The notes: generated from the letters alone by a model not told the origin. Counted from the stretch's first letter, positions 1 to 10,267 are shown. The stretch is 64,000 nt of DNA from Marinobacterium nitratireducens (GCF_014645375.1 NZ_BMLT01000001.1:1-64000); one strand, 5' to 3'. A program made the numbers and translations.

Positions 1-103
1 CGTACATCGGGTTGATCGCCGCGCCCGGCAGGCCGAAGGCGGTATCGATGCCTTCGCGCTTCATAACTTCAACCGCGGCTTCTATTGCTCTCATTCTGGC
101 CAT
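1..103 (-). CDS. gcl: glyoxylate carboligase, N-terminal fragment (cut by window edge)
   Basis: Only the first 34 codons lie in the window; the gene runs off the left edge. They read [19 protein letters not shown] followed by [15 protein letters not shown], which matches the start of E. coli Gcl closely (MAKMRAVDAA..., then FGVPGAAINP). Gcl is a thiamine-diphosphate enzyme that condenses two glyoxylates to tartronate semialdehyde, the step after glyoxylate is released from ureidoglycolate. The ATG at 101-103 has a good ribosome binding site (AGGTAGAGG) just upstream. allA lies 107 nt upstream on the same strand, so the two probably form one transcript for the end of allantoin breakdown. Confidence 0.85.
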   Translation of the reverse strand, partial: MARMRAIEAAVEVMKREGIDTAFGLPGAAINPMY

Positions 104-210
104 TTGTAACCTCTACCTCTTGGATTCCTGGTCTGTCGTCAAAGGAAAAACAGCATGTCCCTTGGCTTTCTTGTTGTCGTTTTCGAATGTTGTTGCCGCT
201 TTTTTCGGCG

Positions 211-729
211 TCAGGCCTGCAGCAGGCCTGCGTAATCCAGCGTCAGCTGGCGCTCATCGTCGAACCAGTATTCGTCGCAGTTGGATTCGGCGGTGATCAG
301 GTCAACGAGGACGAAGTCCTGGTCCGCCGACAATGCCAGCAGCGAGTGATGCCAGACGCCGGGGTGGTAGTTCACGCCCTGACGCCCGTTGCTGACGAAC
401 GCCCGGATGGAGCCCGCGTCTATCTGCTCGCCGGCCGGCGCCACCACCACCACGAACGGGCGCTGATCCTGCGGGATAAAGGCCTGGCTACCCAGTGGAT
501 GGCGCTCGAGCATGCGAATGCGCAAGGGCGACGGCAGTGGCTGGGAGCGCGCCAGACTGATGGAGGCGTAGCCTTCGGTGGCCTGTGCGAACACCCGCGC
601 GGTGTCGTGAAAACGCTCTGTAGCCCCGTTATTGATCGGAAAATGGCGGCTGCCTTCCATCTCGATCACGTCACCGAAGGCGCTGAAGCCATCGCGGGAC
701 AGGGGTTCGATCTTAAGCTCTCGGTTCAT
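211..729 (-). CDS. allA: ureidoglycolate lyase AllA
   Basis: A 172-residue protein of the AllA family (usual length 160-175), which splits ureidoglycolate to glyoxylate and urea in allantoin catabolism. Family hallmarks are visible: FPINNG near residue 31, LERHPLGSQAFIPQ around 75-88, and the cupin-like block NGRQGVNYHPGVWHH around 114-128. The start at 727-729 has GGAGG nine bases upstream. It is followed on the same strand by gcl, which consumes the glyoxylate. A long AT-rich divergent promoter region separates it from the YfcC-type permease. A second, longer AllA-fold protein at 6634-7302 has a different context and is probably not the same enzyme. Confidence 0.92.
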   Translation of the reverse strand: MNRELKIEPLSRDGFSAFGDVIEMEGSRHFPINNGATERFHDTARVFAQATEGYASISLARSQPLPSPLRIRMLERHPLGSQAFIPQDQRPFVVVVAPAGEQIDAGSIRAFVSNGRQGVNYHPGVWHHSLLALSADQDFVLVDLITAESNCDEYWFDDERQLTLDYAGLLQA

Positions 730-1354
730 GCTGCGGGTCCTCCAGCAGGTGTTCGGGCGATACCGCTGCTCTGTGTCGAGCGAGTCGGCGCCTCACCTGC
801 ATTGCTGTTGTTGTTGTTTCAGGCGTGTCCTTCACCCGGCGTTCGTAACCCTTGATTGAAATCGAGTCTATGACGATCCAGGGCTCGAGGCAATATTAAA
901 TTATCAAAAAATGTTTAAGTGAAAATAAAAAATCGGTTTGGGGTTTGCGGCGGTCCAGAGCTACCTGGTCAGGCCGGCAAGGGTCCTTCAACGGGCGGTC
1001 GAGTCGAGAGGGACCTCTGTCAGCGAAATATGGTTACAAATGTATACAAAAAATTACTTGAATGAACCCAATATTGTGTCATTTTATTGCTTGTTTTGAA
1101 TACAAAATGAAAAGGAATTTTTATCTTGAAAATAACTGAAAAAGAAATATCATCTGGTTGAGGTCCTGGGAGTCCCGCCTGCAGATAGGGGCACCCGGTG
1201 GCCGTGAACAGCGAAGCGGTCGCATCGGGTCAGAGAGTACCGACACGGCCGAAATCGAATCCGCGGCCGGTGTCAGAGGCAGCGCCGGACCGAGGGACGA
1301 CAGGTCTTCGCGTTCCAGGGGAAAACAATAAGAACTCGAATTGAGGTAGAGAAA
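730..1354. promoter_or_regulatory. divergent AT-rich promoter region between allA-gcl and the YfcC-type permease
   Basis: There is no credible gene in these 625 bases. The stretch from about 890 to 1135 is far more AT-rich than the surroundings. It holds a palindrome TGTATACA (1041-1048), a related TTGAATACAA (1096-1105), and at 920-937 a sequence that matches the RpiR palindrome at 2993-3020 in 14 of 18 positions. These are candidate operators; no promoter was assigned with confidence. Confidence 0.5.
920..937 (+). promoter_or_regulatory. candidate second RpiR-family operator
   Basis: TGAAAATAAAAAATCGGT agrees in 14 of 18 positions with the right part of the near-perfect palindrome just before the RpiR gene (2999-3016). 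It sits in the divergent allA/yfcC promoter region. If real, it would place the purine end steps and the permease under the RpiR protein. This is inferred from sequence similarity only, and the AT-richness of the region lowers confidence. Confidence 0.3.
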
Positions 1355-2833
1355 ATGGCAGACGCCAACTGCAATACCGATACTGTGAATCAGTGGGGCG
1401 ATAACGCGCCCAGCTCGAAGGAGACGGCCGTGAAAAAGAAAGGCTTCGAGATGCCGCATATCTACGCCATCCTGTTCGTCTTCAGCGCCATCGCGGCGGT
1501 GCTGACCTACTTCGTGCCGGCCGGCGTTTATGATCGGGTCCCGGGGCCCAACGGTCGCGTCACTATCGATCCCGAGTCCTTCAGGATCATCGAATCCACC
1601 CCGGTCGGCCTGGTCGACTTCATGCTTGCGGTGCCCAAGGGTCTGATCGATGCCGGAGTGGTGGTGTTCTTTACCTTCATCATCGGCGGCATGTTCATGG
1701 TGCTGCGGCGGACCGGCATCATTGAAATCGGCGTCGACAAGCTGACGCGGCGCTTCGCCAACAACAGCATCCTGGTGGTTCCGGTGCTGATGGTGACCTT
1801 TGCGGTGATAGCGACGCTGATCGGCACCCAGGAGCTGGCACTTGTTTACGTTCCGGTGATTTTGCCGCTGATGATCGCGCTGCGCTTCGATTCGGTAACC
1901 GCCGCGGCGACCGCGCTCTGTGCCACGACCGCGGGCTTCACCGCGGGCGTGCTCAATCCCATCAATACGGGCCTGGGTCAGCAGCTGGCCGGCCTCGAGG
2001 TGTTCTCCGGTCTGGGGCTGCGTGCGCTGGCATTCGCCTGCATCCTGATTGTCGGCGTCGTGTACGTTATGCGCTACGCGCTGATGGTGCGACGCAACCC
2101 CGAGCTGAGCCTGATGAACGGCGACGCCAAGGAAGCGGATAAGCGCCAGCGCTATGTGCATAATGCGGAGGAAGGTGCGCTGACTGCGACCTCCCGGCAG
2201 AAGCTTGCGGCTGTCGCGACTTTCGGTTTCTTCGGGCTGCTGGTCTGGGGCGTACTGACCCAGGGCTGGTTCATGCTGGAAATGGCAGGCCTGTTCGTGA
2301 TCATGGGCGTGGTGGTTGGCCTCATCGCCGGTCTCAAGACCGCCGATATCTGCGAGGGCTTCAATGAAGGCTTTCGGGATGTGCTGGTCGGCGCCATGAT
2401 CTGCGGTATCGCCCGCGCCGTGGCGGTGGTGCTGGAAGAGGGCCAGATCATGGATACCCTGGTTTACGGCCTGGGCAACCTGGTGGGTGGCTTCCCGGCG
2501 ATGCTCTCGGCGATCGGCATGTTCTTTTCGCAGCTCGGCTTCAACTTCGTTGTTCCGTCCGGCAGCGGCCAGGCGCTGGTCACCATGCCGATCATGGCAC
2601 CGCTGTCCGATCTGGTTGGCGTAACCCGTCAGACGTCGGTCCTGGCTTACCAGTTGGGTGACGGCCTGGGTAACATTCTGTACCCGACCTCGGGCTACTT
2701 CATGGCTACCCTGGCGCTGGCCGGCGTATCCTGGAACAAGTGGGTGAAGTTCTTCCTGCCGCTGTTCGCGATTTGGGTCGGTATCGCCATGTGCTTCCTG
2801 ATCTATGCCCAGGCGACCCAGTGGGTGGGCTGA
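1355..2833 (+). CDS. YfcC-family (DcuC/ArcD-like) permease
   Basis: A 492-residue integral membrane protein resembling the YfcC family of putative basic amino acid or C4-dicarboxylate carriers. After a hydrophilic N-terminus (about 35 residues) it shows some twelve hydrophobic segments. The motif TAGFTAGVLNPINTGLGQQLAG near residue 190 and the block NFVVPSGSGQALVTMPIMAPLSDLVG near 395 are typical of the family. The ATG at 1355 follows GAGGT by eight bases. It is divergent from allA-gcl and followed by an RpiR regulator, so a ureide, glyoxylate or amino acid substrate is plausible. Substrate is not deducible from sequence. Confidence 0.8.
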   Translation: MADANCNTDTVNQWGDNAPSSKETAVKKKGFEMPHIYAILFVFSAIAAVLTYFVPAGVYDRVPGPNGRVTIDPESFRIIESTPVGLVDFMLAVPKGLIDAGVVVFFTFIIGGMFMVLRRTGIIEIGVDKLTRRFANNSILVVPVLMVTFAVIATLIGTQELALVYVPVILPLMIALRFDSVTAAATALCATTAGFTAGVLNPINTGLGQQLAGLEVFSGLGLRALAFACILIVGVVYVMRYALMVRRNPELSLMNGDAKEADKRQRYVHNAEEGALTATSRQKLAAVATFGFFGLLVWGVLTQGWFMLEMAGLFVIMGVVVGLIAGLKTADICEGFNEGFRDVLVGAMICGIARAVAVVLEEGQIMDTLVYGLGNLVGGFPAMLSAIGMFFSQLGFNFVVPSGSGQALVTMPIMAPLSDLVGVTRQTSVLAYQLGDGLGNILYPTSGYFMATLALAGVSWNKWVKFFLPLFAIWVGIAMCFLIYAQATQWVG

Positions 2834-2885
2834 GCCTATCGCTGCTGGCCGCTTTCTGCCGCGAATCCGGGACCGTGCTTTTCCC

Positions 2886-2905
2886 TTCGCGGCGGGGAAG
2901 TGCCC
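2886..2905 (+). repeat. dispersed repeat, copy 1
   Basis: TTCGCGGCGGGGAAGTGCCC, just after the permease gene, recurs with one change at 7306-7325 just after another gene's stop codon. Both copies are followed by imperfectly similar sequence ending near CCTGC. It looks like a short intergenic repeat family. Confidence 0.6.
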
Positions 2906-2935
2906 TTTGGGCATGCCGGCCCTGCTGATCCCTGT

Positions 2936-2960
2936 CCCCGCACCCCGCAAGGGTGCGGGG
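2936..2960. terminator. strong hairpin after the YfcC-type permease
   Basis: CCCCGCACCC and GGGTGCGGGG form a perfect 10-bp stem with the 5-nt loop CGCAA. It lies 103 nt past the permease stop codon. There is no clear U tract, so it may act as a Rho-assisted terminator or an RNA 3' stabiliser. Confidence 0.55.
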
Positions 2961-2992
2961 ATCGGTCGTTTAGGCGGCAGGACTCTGTTACA

Positions 2993-3020
2993 GTTGACTG
3001 AAAATTAATTTTCGGTCAAC
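2993..3020. promoter_or_regulatory. 28-bp palindrome, probable RpiR autoregulatory operator
   Basis: The stretch starts GTTGACTGAAAATT and ends AATTTTCGGTCAAC. It is a palindrome in which 13 of 14 base pairs match (the exception is 2999 with 3014). It ends 16 bases before the regulator's start codon, with the ribosome binding site between, as expected for an autoregulatory site. Which protein binds is inferred from position. Confidence 0.65.
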
Positions 3021-3036
3021 GGAAGAGGAGGGCAGG

Positions 3037-3882
3037 ATGAAGTTGCCAATCGAGGACCGGTTGCGGGAAATCTACGAGGAGCTGCCACGCAGCGAGCGGT
3101 TGCTGGCGGACATCATCATCGATTTCCCCGGCGATCTGGCAACCCATTCCATCTCCGAGCTGGTCGAGCGCGCCAATACCTCCAACGCCGCCGCGACCCG
3201 ACTGATCAAGCGGCTGGGCTACAAGGATTTTCGCGAGATACGCAAGCAGGCGCGCGACGCCAAGGCCGAGGGCTCGCCGCGCTATCTGAATACCTTCGAT
3301 CACCACTCCGGCGACTTCCAGAGCGAGATAAAGCAGCATGTCGACTGCGAGATGCAGAATCTGTTGCGCAGCTTCGAGAGCCTTAACGAAGACACGGTCC
3401 GCGAGATCACCGGTTGTATCGAAAAGGCACGCAATATCTGGGTCATCGGTTACGGCAACAGCTATATGCCGGCCATGTATCTGCGTCAGCAACTGGTGCA
3501 GCTGCGGCCCGGTGTCGAGATACTGCCACGCCCGGGACAGGCGATAGAAAAAGACCTGTCCGGCCTCACCGAGGGCGACCTGCTGGTAGTGGTGGGCTTT
3601 CGCCGCCGCAAGGAGGTCATCTACAAGCTGATGAAGTATGCCCAGGAGGTAGGCGCGGGGGTGCTTTACGTCACCGATCAGTCCGAAGACAAGACCTCCG
3701 GACTTGCCAACTGGACTCTGCGCTGCGTGGTCAGGAGTACCTCGCTGTTCGACTCCTATATCGCCGCTTTCAGCCTGCTCAATTATATCTGCGCCTCGGT
3801 ATCGGACCGGCTGGGTCGAGCCGCATCGGACCGGCTGAGCAAGGCCGAGCGACTGCGCGATGTCTTCAGGTGTCCGGACTGA
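3037..3882 (+). CDS. MurR/RpiR-family transcriptional regulator
   Basis: A 281-residue regulator with the family's usual two parts. Residues 1-77 form an RpiR-type helix-turn-helix (SELVERANTSNAAATRLIKRLGYKDFREIRKQ). Residues about 120-260 form a SIS sugar-phosphate-binding-like domain containing IWVIGYGNSYMPAMYLRQQL and DLLVVVGFRRRKEVIYKLM. The SIS serine region is G-N-S-Y rather than the more common G-x-G-x-S. A 28-bp palindrome lies directly upstream. Neighbours (allA, gcl, YfcC-type permease) suggest it senses a purine-breakdown or related metabolite and controls these genes; that is inference. Confidence 0.85.
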   Translation: MKLPIEDRLREIYEELPRSERLLADIIIDFPGDLATHSISELVERANTSNAAATRLIKRLGYKDFREIRKQARDAKAEGSPRYLNTFDHHSGDFQSEIKQHVDCEMQNLLRSFESLNEDTVREITGCIEKARNIWVIGYGNSYMPAMYLRQQLVQLRPGVEILPRPGQAIEKDLSGLTEGDLLVVVGFRRRKEVIYKLMKYAQEVGAGVLYVTDQSEDKTSGLANWTLRCVVRSTSLFDSYIAAFSLLNYICASVSDRLGRAASDRLSKAERLRDVFRCPD

Positions 3883-3928
3883 TCCTGCAAGCGGATACGG
3901 CAGCGGGCAGCGGCCGAAGACCGGTTGC

Positions 3929-4813
3929 TCATCCTTTCACCGTATCGGTGGGCGCCGTAAGCGCCTGCTTCAGGGCGCGCCACTGTCCGGCGCCGATCAC
4001 GCCGTCCGGTGCCAGCAGCCAGTAGGTATCCGGGGTTAGCATCTCTTCCTCGCCAAGTCTGACCAGGCATCCCTGAGCCAGGTCATCCGCGCACAGCGGC
4101 AACGATGCCAGTACCACCCCCAGCCCTTTTCTCGCGGCCGCCAGCGCCGCGCAGAGCGAGTCGAAACGGTAGCGGGGCACCGGTGTTGCCGGATCACCGG
4201 TTTGCCGCACCCATTCCTGCCACCCGGCGCGCGGACCCGAAACGGCAATGCGCGGCAGTTCACGCCAGTCAGTGCCGCTTTGCGCCAGCGTCTTCGACGC
4301 CACCGGGGCGATCCTTTCCTGGTACAGCGGTGCCTTGAACCGGTAGGCCCAGTCCCCGGTACCATAGCGTACCCGCAGCACGTCCTCCTGCAGCGCGGCA
4401 TCGGCCGAGAGTACCATCGTTCTGAAGGTGTACTGGGTGCTGTCGGCCGCCGCCAGCTGCGACAGCCGCTGCGTGATCCAGAGTTCGATGACCGTAGCAC
4501 TTGCCGATAGCACCAGCTGGTTGCGCTTCATGCCGAAAAGCTGTTCCGAACTTTGCTGCAGCGTGCGCAGCGCGCTGCTGACATAGGGCAGCCAGGTCTC
4601 GCCGTCGACAGTCAGTACCACGCCCCGGGCGCCCCGCAGGAACAGCTGGGTGCCGAGCCTGCGTTCGAGGTTGCCGATGCGCTGGCTGATCGCGGACTGG
4701 GTCAGTCCGGTTTCCTGAGCCGCGGCGGAAAAGCTGCCGGTGCGTCCGGCGGCCTCGAAGGCGCGGACCCACTCCAGCGGAAGATTGTCCAGTGATGAGC
4801 GAGGTATTAGCAA
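3929..4813 (-). CDS. LysR-family regulator divergent from the tmpA operon (GcvA-like)
   Basis: A 294-residue LysR-type regulator. The N-terminal helix-turn-helix is clear (EWVRAFEAAGRTGSFSAAAQ, then TGLTQSAISQRIGNLERRLG), followed by an effector domain with conserved DSLCAALAAARKGLGVVLAS near residue 230. The HTH resembles GcvA-type regulators. No ATG is available in frame near the expected start; TTG at 4811-4813 is the best candidate and its ribosome binding site is weak. The gene is 91 bp from, and divergent to, tmpA, so it is the likely activator of the trimethylaminoethylphosphonate operon. Confidence 0.85.
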   Translation of the reverse strand: MLIPRSSLDNLPLEWVRAFEAAGRTGSFSAAAQETGLTQSAISQRIGNLERRLGTQLFLRGARGVVLTVDGETWLPYVSSALRTLQQSSEQLFGMKRNQLVLSASATVIELWITQRLSQLAAADSTQYTFRTMVLSADAALQEDVLRVRYGTGDWAYRFKAPLYQERIAPVASKTLAQSGTDWRELPRIAVSGPRAGWQEWVRQTGDPATPVPRYRFDSLCAALAAARKGLGVVLASLPLCADDLAQGCLVRLGEEEMLTPDTYWLLAPDGVIGAGQWRALKQALTAPTDTVKG

Positions 4814-4841
4814 AACGGAGTCTCAGTTGGCAAAAGTCTAA

Positions 4842-6633
<1,792 letters not shown>

Positions 6634-6637
<4 letters not shown>

Positions 6638-7302
6638 ACCAGCCGCAATACATCTTTGACGCCGATACCAAGCCTTCACTGCCCTGGCACGAGGTGCCGC
6701 TGATCCGGGCCACGGACAGTTCGGTCAAGGGCTACGGTTGCCTGGTCGACGATCCGGACAGCTTCGAGATCGAAATCACCCGCTGGCCTCAGCAGGGCTG
6801 GCGTCCGGTGGACGAGGGCACCGGCGACGAAGGCGGCTGGGTCGAGGGGATTTTCCGCGGCGAGTGGAAGGGCGACGTGCTGTACGGGGAAAACGAGGCG
6901 GTATCCGGTCATTACGTGCTCGGCTGGTCGGCCGACCCGCAAATTGCACAGACGCGGCGGCAGACCTCACCGCGTAATCAGGTGCTGCTGTGGCACATGA
7001 ACTATCACCCGGACGGTGGTCAGCTGTTCTATCCGCTGGACCGCAAGCCATTCATCGTGCCGGTGGCGCTGCCGGGCGACGACCTGAAGCCGGAGAAGGT
7101 GGTGGCATTCTGGTGCGACGGCAGCCGCGGGCTCTATATCCACGCCGGCGTCTGGCACGAAGGTATCTTCCCGGTCGAGGACGAGCAGCGCTTTCTGGAC
7201 CGCCAGGGTCGTGTTCACGCCCGCGTCAGCGCCGATATCGGCAAGGAATACGGCGTTTACCTGTCCTGTCCATTGGTTGAGGAGAAAGTCAGGGGCCTGT
7301 AA
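6634..7302 (+). CDS. AllA/ureidoglycolate lyase-fold protein, third gene of the tmp operon
   Basis: A 222-residue protein whose C-terminal half matches the AllA fold: FWCDGSRGLYIHAGVWHEG near residues 155-175 parallels NGRQGVNYHPGVWHH of AllA. It is about 50 residues longer than AllA proteins. Its first 60 residues (HEVPLIRATDSSVKGYGCLV) also resemble AllA-superfamily N-termini. The ATG overlaps the tmpB stop by four bases, so the two are translationally coupled. Nothing in the TmpA/TmpB chemistry needs a ureidoglycolate lyase, so the role is unknown: perhaps a further step on the trimethylamine-containing product or a related substrate. Function not assigned. Confidence 0.75.
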
Positions 7303-7305
7303 CTC

Positions 7306-7325
7306 TTCGTGGCGGGGAAGTGCCC
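7306..7325 (+). repeat. dispersed repeat, copy 2
   Basis: TTCGTGGCGGGGAAGTGCCC differs in one base from the copy at 2886-2905. It begins three bases after the stop codon of the AllA-fold gene. Confidence 0.6.
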
Positions 7326-7410
7326 GTAAGTTTGGGTACGCGGCTCCTGCGATATTGACCCGGGGGTGCCAGCCATAGGAGCCCAGTCCTCTGGGCCAAC
7401 CCCGTGCCAT

Positions 7411-7433
7411 TCGCTCGCGGAGCGAGCTCCTAC
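7411..7433. repeat. REP-like hairpin element
   Basis: A GCTCGC/GCGAGC stem with loop GGA is followed by TCCTACA, the standard core of Pseudomonas-type REP elements. Related cores are seen at 32.3-32.6 kb and 58.0-58.1 kb. The rest of the 7326-7594 gap contains further partial cores and no gene. Confidence 0.65.
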
Positions 7434-7594
7434 AAAAGCGAACCGGGACAGGCCAGCTGTAGGCCCGCCGCCCCGGTGTCAATCGCTGCCCTGTGCCGGC
7501 CATATTCGCCGTGGGGCGGGGCCACAATACGCCGCTCCTGCAATCGGGTGGGCGGGCTCTGGATGCTGCCCGTATACCGTTCCGCTTGATGGGT

Positions 7595-8455
7595 TTACTC
7601 GACAAGGGTGTCTTTTCTGTAGCGGAACGGGTGGGCAGGGTAGGTACCCATGATACGCACATTCTTGGCGAAAAAGCCCAGTTCCTGCAGCGCGTACTGC
7701 ATCGAGCGCTGTTCCGGATGGCCCTCGACGTCGAGGTGGAAGCTGGTCGCCTGCATGGTGTCGGAGGCCATGTAGCTTTCGAGTTTCACCGCGTTGACGC
7801 CGTTGGTGGCGAAGCCGCCGAGCGCCTTGTAGAGCGCCGCAGGCAGGTTGCGCACCTCGAACATGATCGAGGTCATGTAGGTGATCGCGGGGTCGAAGGT
7901 CGGTACGTGGCTGTCCTTCGACAGAATCAGAAAGCGGGTGGTGTTGCCGCTTTTGTCCTGGAAGTTCTCGCGCAGAATATCGAGCCCGTAGAGCTCGGCG
8001 GCGAGGCTGGAGGCGATGGCGGCGCGGGCCCTGTCGGGGCTCTGCGCCAGTTCGGCGGCGGAGCCTGCGGTATCGAGACTGGCGATCGGCTCGATACCGA
8101 GTTCCTTGATATGGCCGTCGCACTGCGCCAGCGCCTGGGGGTGGGATGCGACGTAACGGATATCGTCGAGTTTGCTGCCTGGGATGCCGAGCAGGCAGTG
8201 GTTCACCGGCTCGAAGTGCTCGCCGATGATATGCAGTTCGGTTTTCGGCATCAGCCGGTAAATTTCCTCGACGCGGCCGGCGGTGGAGTTTTCCAGCGGA
8301 ATCATCGCCACGCTGGCGTCGCCCCGCACGACCATGAACATCGCTTCACTAAAGGTCTCGCACGGAAAGGCCTCCATCTCCGGATGAACCCGGACGCAGG
8401 ACAGATGCGAGTAAGCACCCTTGTGACCCTGAAATGCGATGATCTTGTTGCTCAT
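7595..8455 (-). CDS. pheA: prephenate dehydratase (monofunctional)
   Basis: A 286-residue enzyme converting prephenate to phenylpyruvate in phenylalanine synthesis. The catalytic domain runs from AFQGHKGAYSHLS at the start through IPLENSTAGRVEEIY near 60 and the S-G-N-T-T-R-F motif near 175. The C-terminal ACT regulatory domain contains SIMFEVRNLPAALYKALGGF, and the usual ESRP motif is changed to ESYM, which may alter phenylalanine feedback. There is no chorismate mutase domain, unlike the fused PheA of many gammaproteobacteria; this form resembles alphaproteobacterial proteins. ATG at 8453-8455; an upstream extension has no family similarity. Divergent from trmH. Confidence 0.92.
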   Translation of the reverse strand: MSNKIIAFQGHKGAYSHLSCVRVHPEMEAFPCETFSEAMFMVVRGDASVAMIPLENSTAGRVEEIYRLMPKTELHIIGEHFEPVNHCLLGIPGSKLDDIRYVASHPQALAQCDGHIKELGIEPIASLDTAGSAAELAQSPDRARAAIASSLAAELYGLDILRENFQDKSGNTTRFLILSKDSHVPTFDPAITYMTSIMFEVRNLPAALYKALGGFATNGVNAVKLESYMASDTMQATSFHLDVEGHPEQRSMQYALQELGFFAKNVRIMGTYPAHPFRYRKDTLVE

Positions 8456-8601
8456 GATGACGATGTCCAACCTTGGAATAGCTGATTGACGAAATGGGCG
8501 AATATTATGGCACAGCCCCCGGCGGCGGCATACCGGACCGCGGTAGACAAATCGCTGCACTTTGGTAAGGTCGCGCTTTCGCTGATCAGAAAAAGCCAAC
8601 C

Positions 8602-9321
8602 ATGACCCCGCAACGCAAGGCCCGCTTGCTGGCGACCCTCAACCGTCGCCAGCCCGACCTGACGCTGATCGCCGAGCAGGTCCACAAGTCCCGGAACATC
8701 GCCGCGCTGGTGCGCAACTGCGACGCCGTGGGGATTGCCCGGATGCATATAGTGGCGCCAAAAGAGGGCTATCGGGACTACAGCGGTACCGCGCTTGGCA
8801 GTGATCGCTGGGTGCGGCGCCATGTCCACGAGGATGTGGAGCATGCGGTCGCGACGGCGCGGGGGCAGGGCATGAAGGTCTACGCCGCCCACTTTTCCGA
8901 TCGCGCCCGGGACTACCGCGAGGTCGATTACCGTATCCCCTGTGCGCTGCTGATGGGGGCTGAGAAACAGGGCATCAGCACGCGGGCGGCGGAGCTCGCG
9001 GACGAGCACGTAAGCATTCCGATGATGGGTATGGTGAGTTCGTTCAATGTGTCCACCGCCGCCGGGATCATCCTGGTCGAAGCGCAGCACCAGCGCCTGC
9101 AGGCCGGGTTCTACGACCAGCCGCGCCTGCCGCGGGACGAGATCCGTCGCACCCTTTTCGAGTGGGGGCAGCGGGAGGTTGCCCGTTTCTGCCGCCAGCG
9201 GGGACTCGCCTATCCGCCGCTCGGCGACGACGGCGAAATAATCGACGCCCCGGGCTGGTATGCCTCGGTGCGTGACGGCACCGCGCCGGCGCAAGTCTGG
9301 CCCAACGATGAATGGCTGTAA
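8602..9321 (+). CDS. trmH: tRNA (guanosine(18)-2'-O)-methyltransferase
   Basis: A 239-residue SPOUT-family methyltransferase that methylates the ribose of G18 in the tRNA D-loop. The start RRQPDLTLIAEQVHKSRNIA resembles E. coli TrmH (RRQPDLTVCMEQVHKPHNVS). Motif 1 is ALVRNCDAVG, motif 2 LLMGAEKQGIS, and motif 3 SFNVSTAAGIIL, which forms the knot and binds S-adenosylmethionine. A basic C-terminal extension follows, as in TrmH. No clear ribosome binding site precedes the ATG. It appears unrelated to its neighbours. Confidence 0.93.
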   Translation: MTPQRKARLLATLNRRQPDLTLIAEQVHKSRNIAALVRNCDAVGIARMHIVAPKEGYRDYSGTALGSDRWVRRHVHEDVEHAVATARGQGMKVYAAHFSDRARDYREVDYRIPCALLMGAEKQGISTRAAELADEHVSIPMMGMVSSFNVSTAAGIILVEAQHQRLQAGFYDQPRLPRDEIRRTLFEWGQREVARFCRQRGLAYPPLGDDGEIIDAPGWYASVRDGTAPAQVWPNDEWL

Positions 9322-9408
9322 CCTTTGCAGCGTCACAGGGATCGGCGATAATCGCGATCTGTCCGGACCGCCCGATGTGGCGGCGTTTCACTGTCAGTCG
9401 AGTCTTCC

Positions 9409-10236
9409 ATGAGCCAAGCCATTTCCACCCTGCAGGATCGTTTCGAGCGGCTGCGCGCCAACAAGGCGTTCGAAGCCGTCGTTATCGCCATAATCGTCAT
9501 TTCGGCACTGCTGATCGGCGCCAAGACCTATGAGGAAACCAATCGCTTCGAGCAGGCGCTGCTGATCGCCGACATGGCCGTGACGGCGTTTTTCCTGGTC
9601 GAGATTCTGATTCGCATGGCGGCCGAACGTCGCTTTCTGGACTTCTTCAAAAAGGGCTGGAACGTCTTCGATTTCGTGATCGTGGTGGCCAGCCTGGTGC
9701 CGCTGCAGGAAGGTGAAATGGTGCTGCTGGCGCGCCTTTTGCGGATCTTCCGCGTGCTGCGACTGGTGTCGATGATTCCTGAGCTGCGGCTGCTGGTCAC
9801 GGCCCTGTTCAAGGCGATTCCGCGTATGGGCTACGTCGCCTTGCTGATGTTTATCATCTTCTACATCTATGGTGCTGTCGGCAGCTTTTTGTTCCACGGC
9901 GTCGACGAGAAGCTCTGGGGCAATATCGCGGTGTCGATGCTGACGCTGTTCCAGGTCGCGACCTTCGAAAGCTGGGCCACCGCGGTGCTGTACCCGGCAA
10001 TGGAGCACTTTCCTTACGCCTGGATCTATTTCATCAGCTTTATCTTCCTCAACGCCTTCGTGTTCCTCAACATGATGATCGGTATCGTGCTCGACGTCAT
10101 GCAGAAGGAAAGCGTGCAGATGGAACTCGAGAGCGGCGAAGGGGAGGCCGCCGAGCTGCATGGTCTGCGTGACGACGTGCGTCAGCTGCGCGAGCAGCTC
10201 GATCGCATGGAGACGTTGCTGGCCAAGCGCGGCTAA
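9409..10236 (+). CDS. bacterial voltage-gated sodium channel (NavBac/NaChBac type)
   Basis: A 275-residue single-domain six-helix channel. The S4 helix has arginines at every third position (R109, R112, R115, R118). The pore loop reads TLFQVATFESWATAV with filter T185-F-E187-S-W-A190, close to the NavBac TLESWS. S6 (NAFVFLNMMIGIVLDVM) leads into an acidic linker and a C-terminal coiled coil (about 236-270) that would hold the tetramer together. Length matches NaChBac (274). Such channels are common in marine and alkaliphilic bacteria and are linked to sodium homeostasis and chemotaxis. Leu to Phe and Ser to Ala in the filter may change selectivity. Confidence 0.9.
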   Translation: MSQAISTLQDRFERLRANKAFEAVVIAIIVISALLIGAKTYEETNRFEQALLIADMAVTAFFLVEILIRMAAERRFLDFFKKGWNVFDFVIVVASLVPLQEGEMVLLARLLRIFRVLRLVSMIPELRLLVTALFKAIPRMGYVALLMFIIFYIYGAVGSFLFHGVDEKLWGNIAVSMLTLFQVATFESWATAVLYPAMEHFPYAWIYFISFIFLNAFVFLNMMIGIVLDVMQKESVQMELESGEGEAAELHGLRDDVRQLREQLDRMETLLAKRG

Positions 10237-10267
10237 TACGCCACAACGCCCTCTGCACGCGGTGCCC

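Noticed and set aside
1121-2950. Long open frame of 609 codons on the minus strand, opposite the YfcC-type permease
   Set aside because: It is Gln/His/Arg/Asp-rich and low in hydrophobic structure, a mirror of a GC-rich membrane gene; no family match and no ribosome binding site.
2881-3036. Rho-independent terminator with U tract after the YfcC-type permease
   Set aside because: The hairpin is strong, but no U run follows; kept only as a possible terminator.
6686-6702. Sigma-54-like TGGCACGAGGTGCCGCT
   Set aside because: It lies inside the AllA-fold gene and lacks correct spacing to a downstream start; chance match in GC-rich coding DNA.
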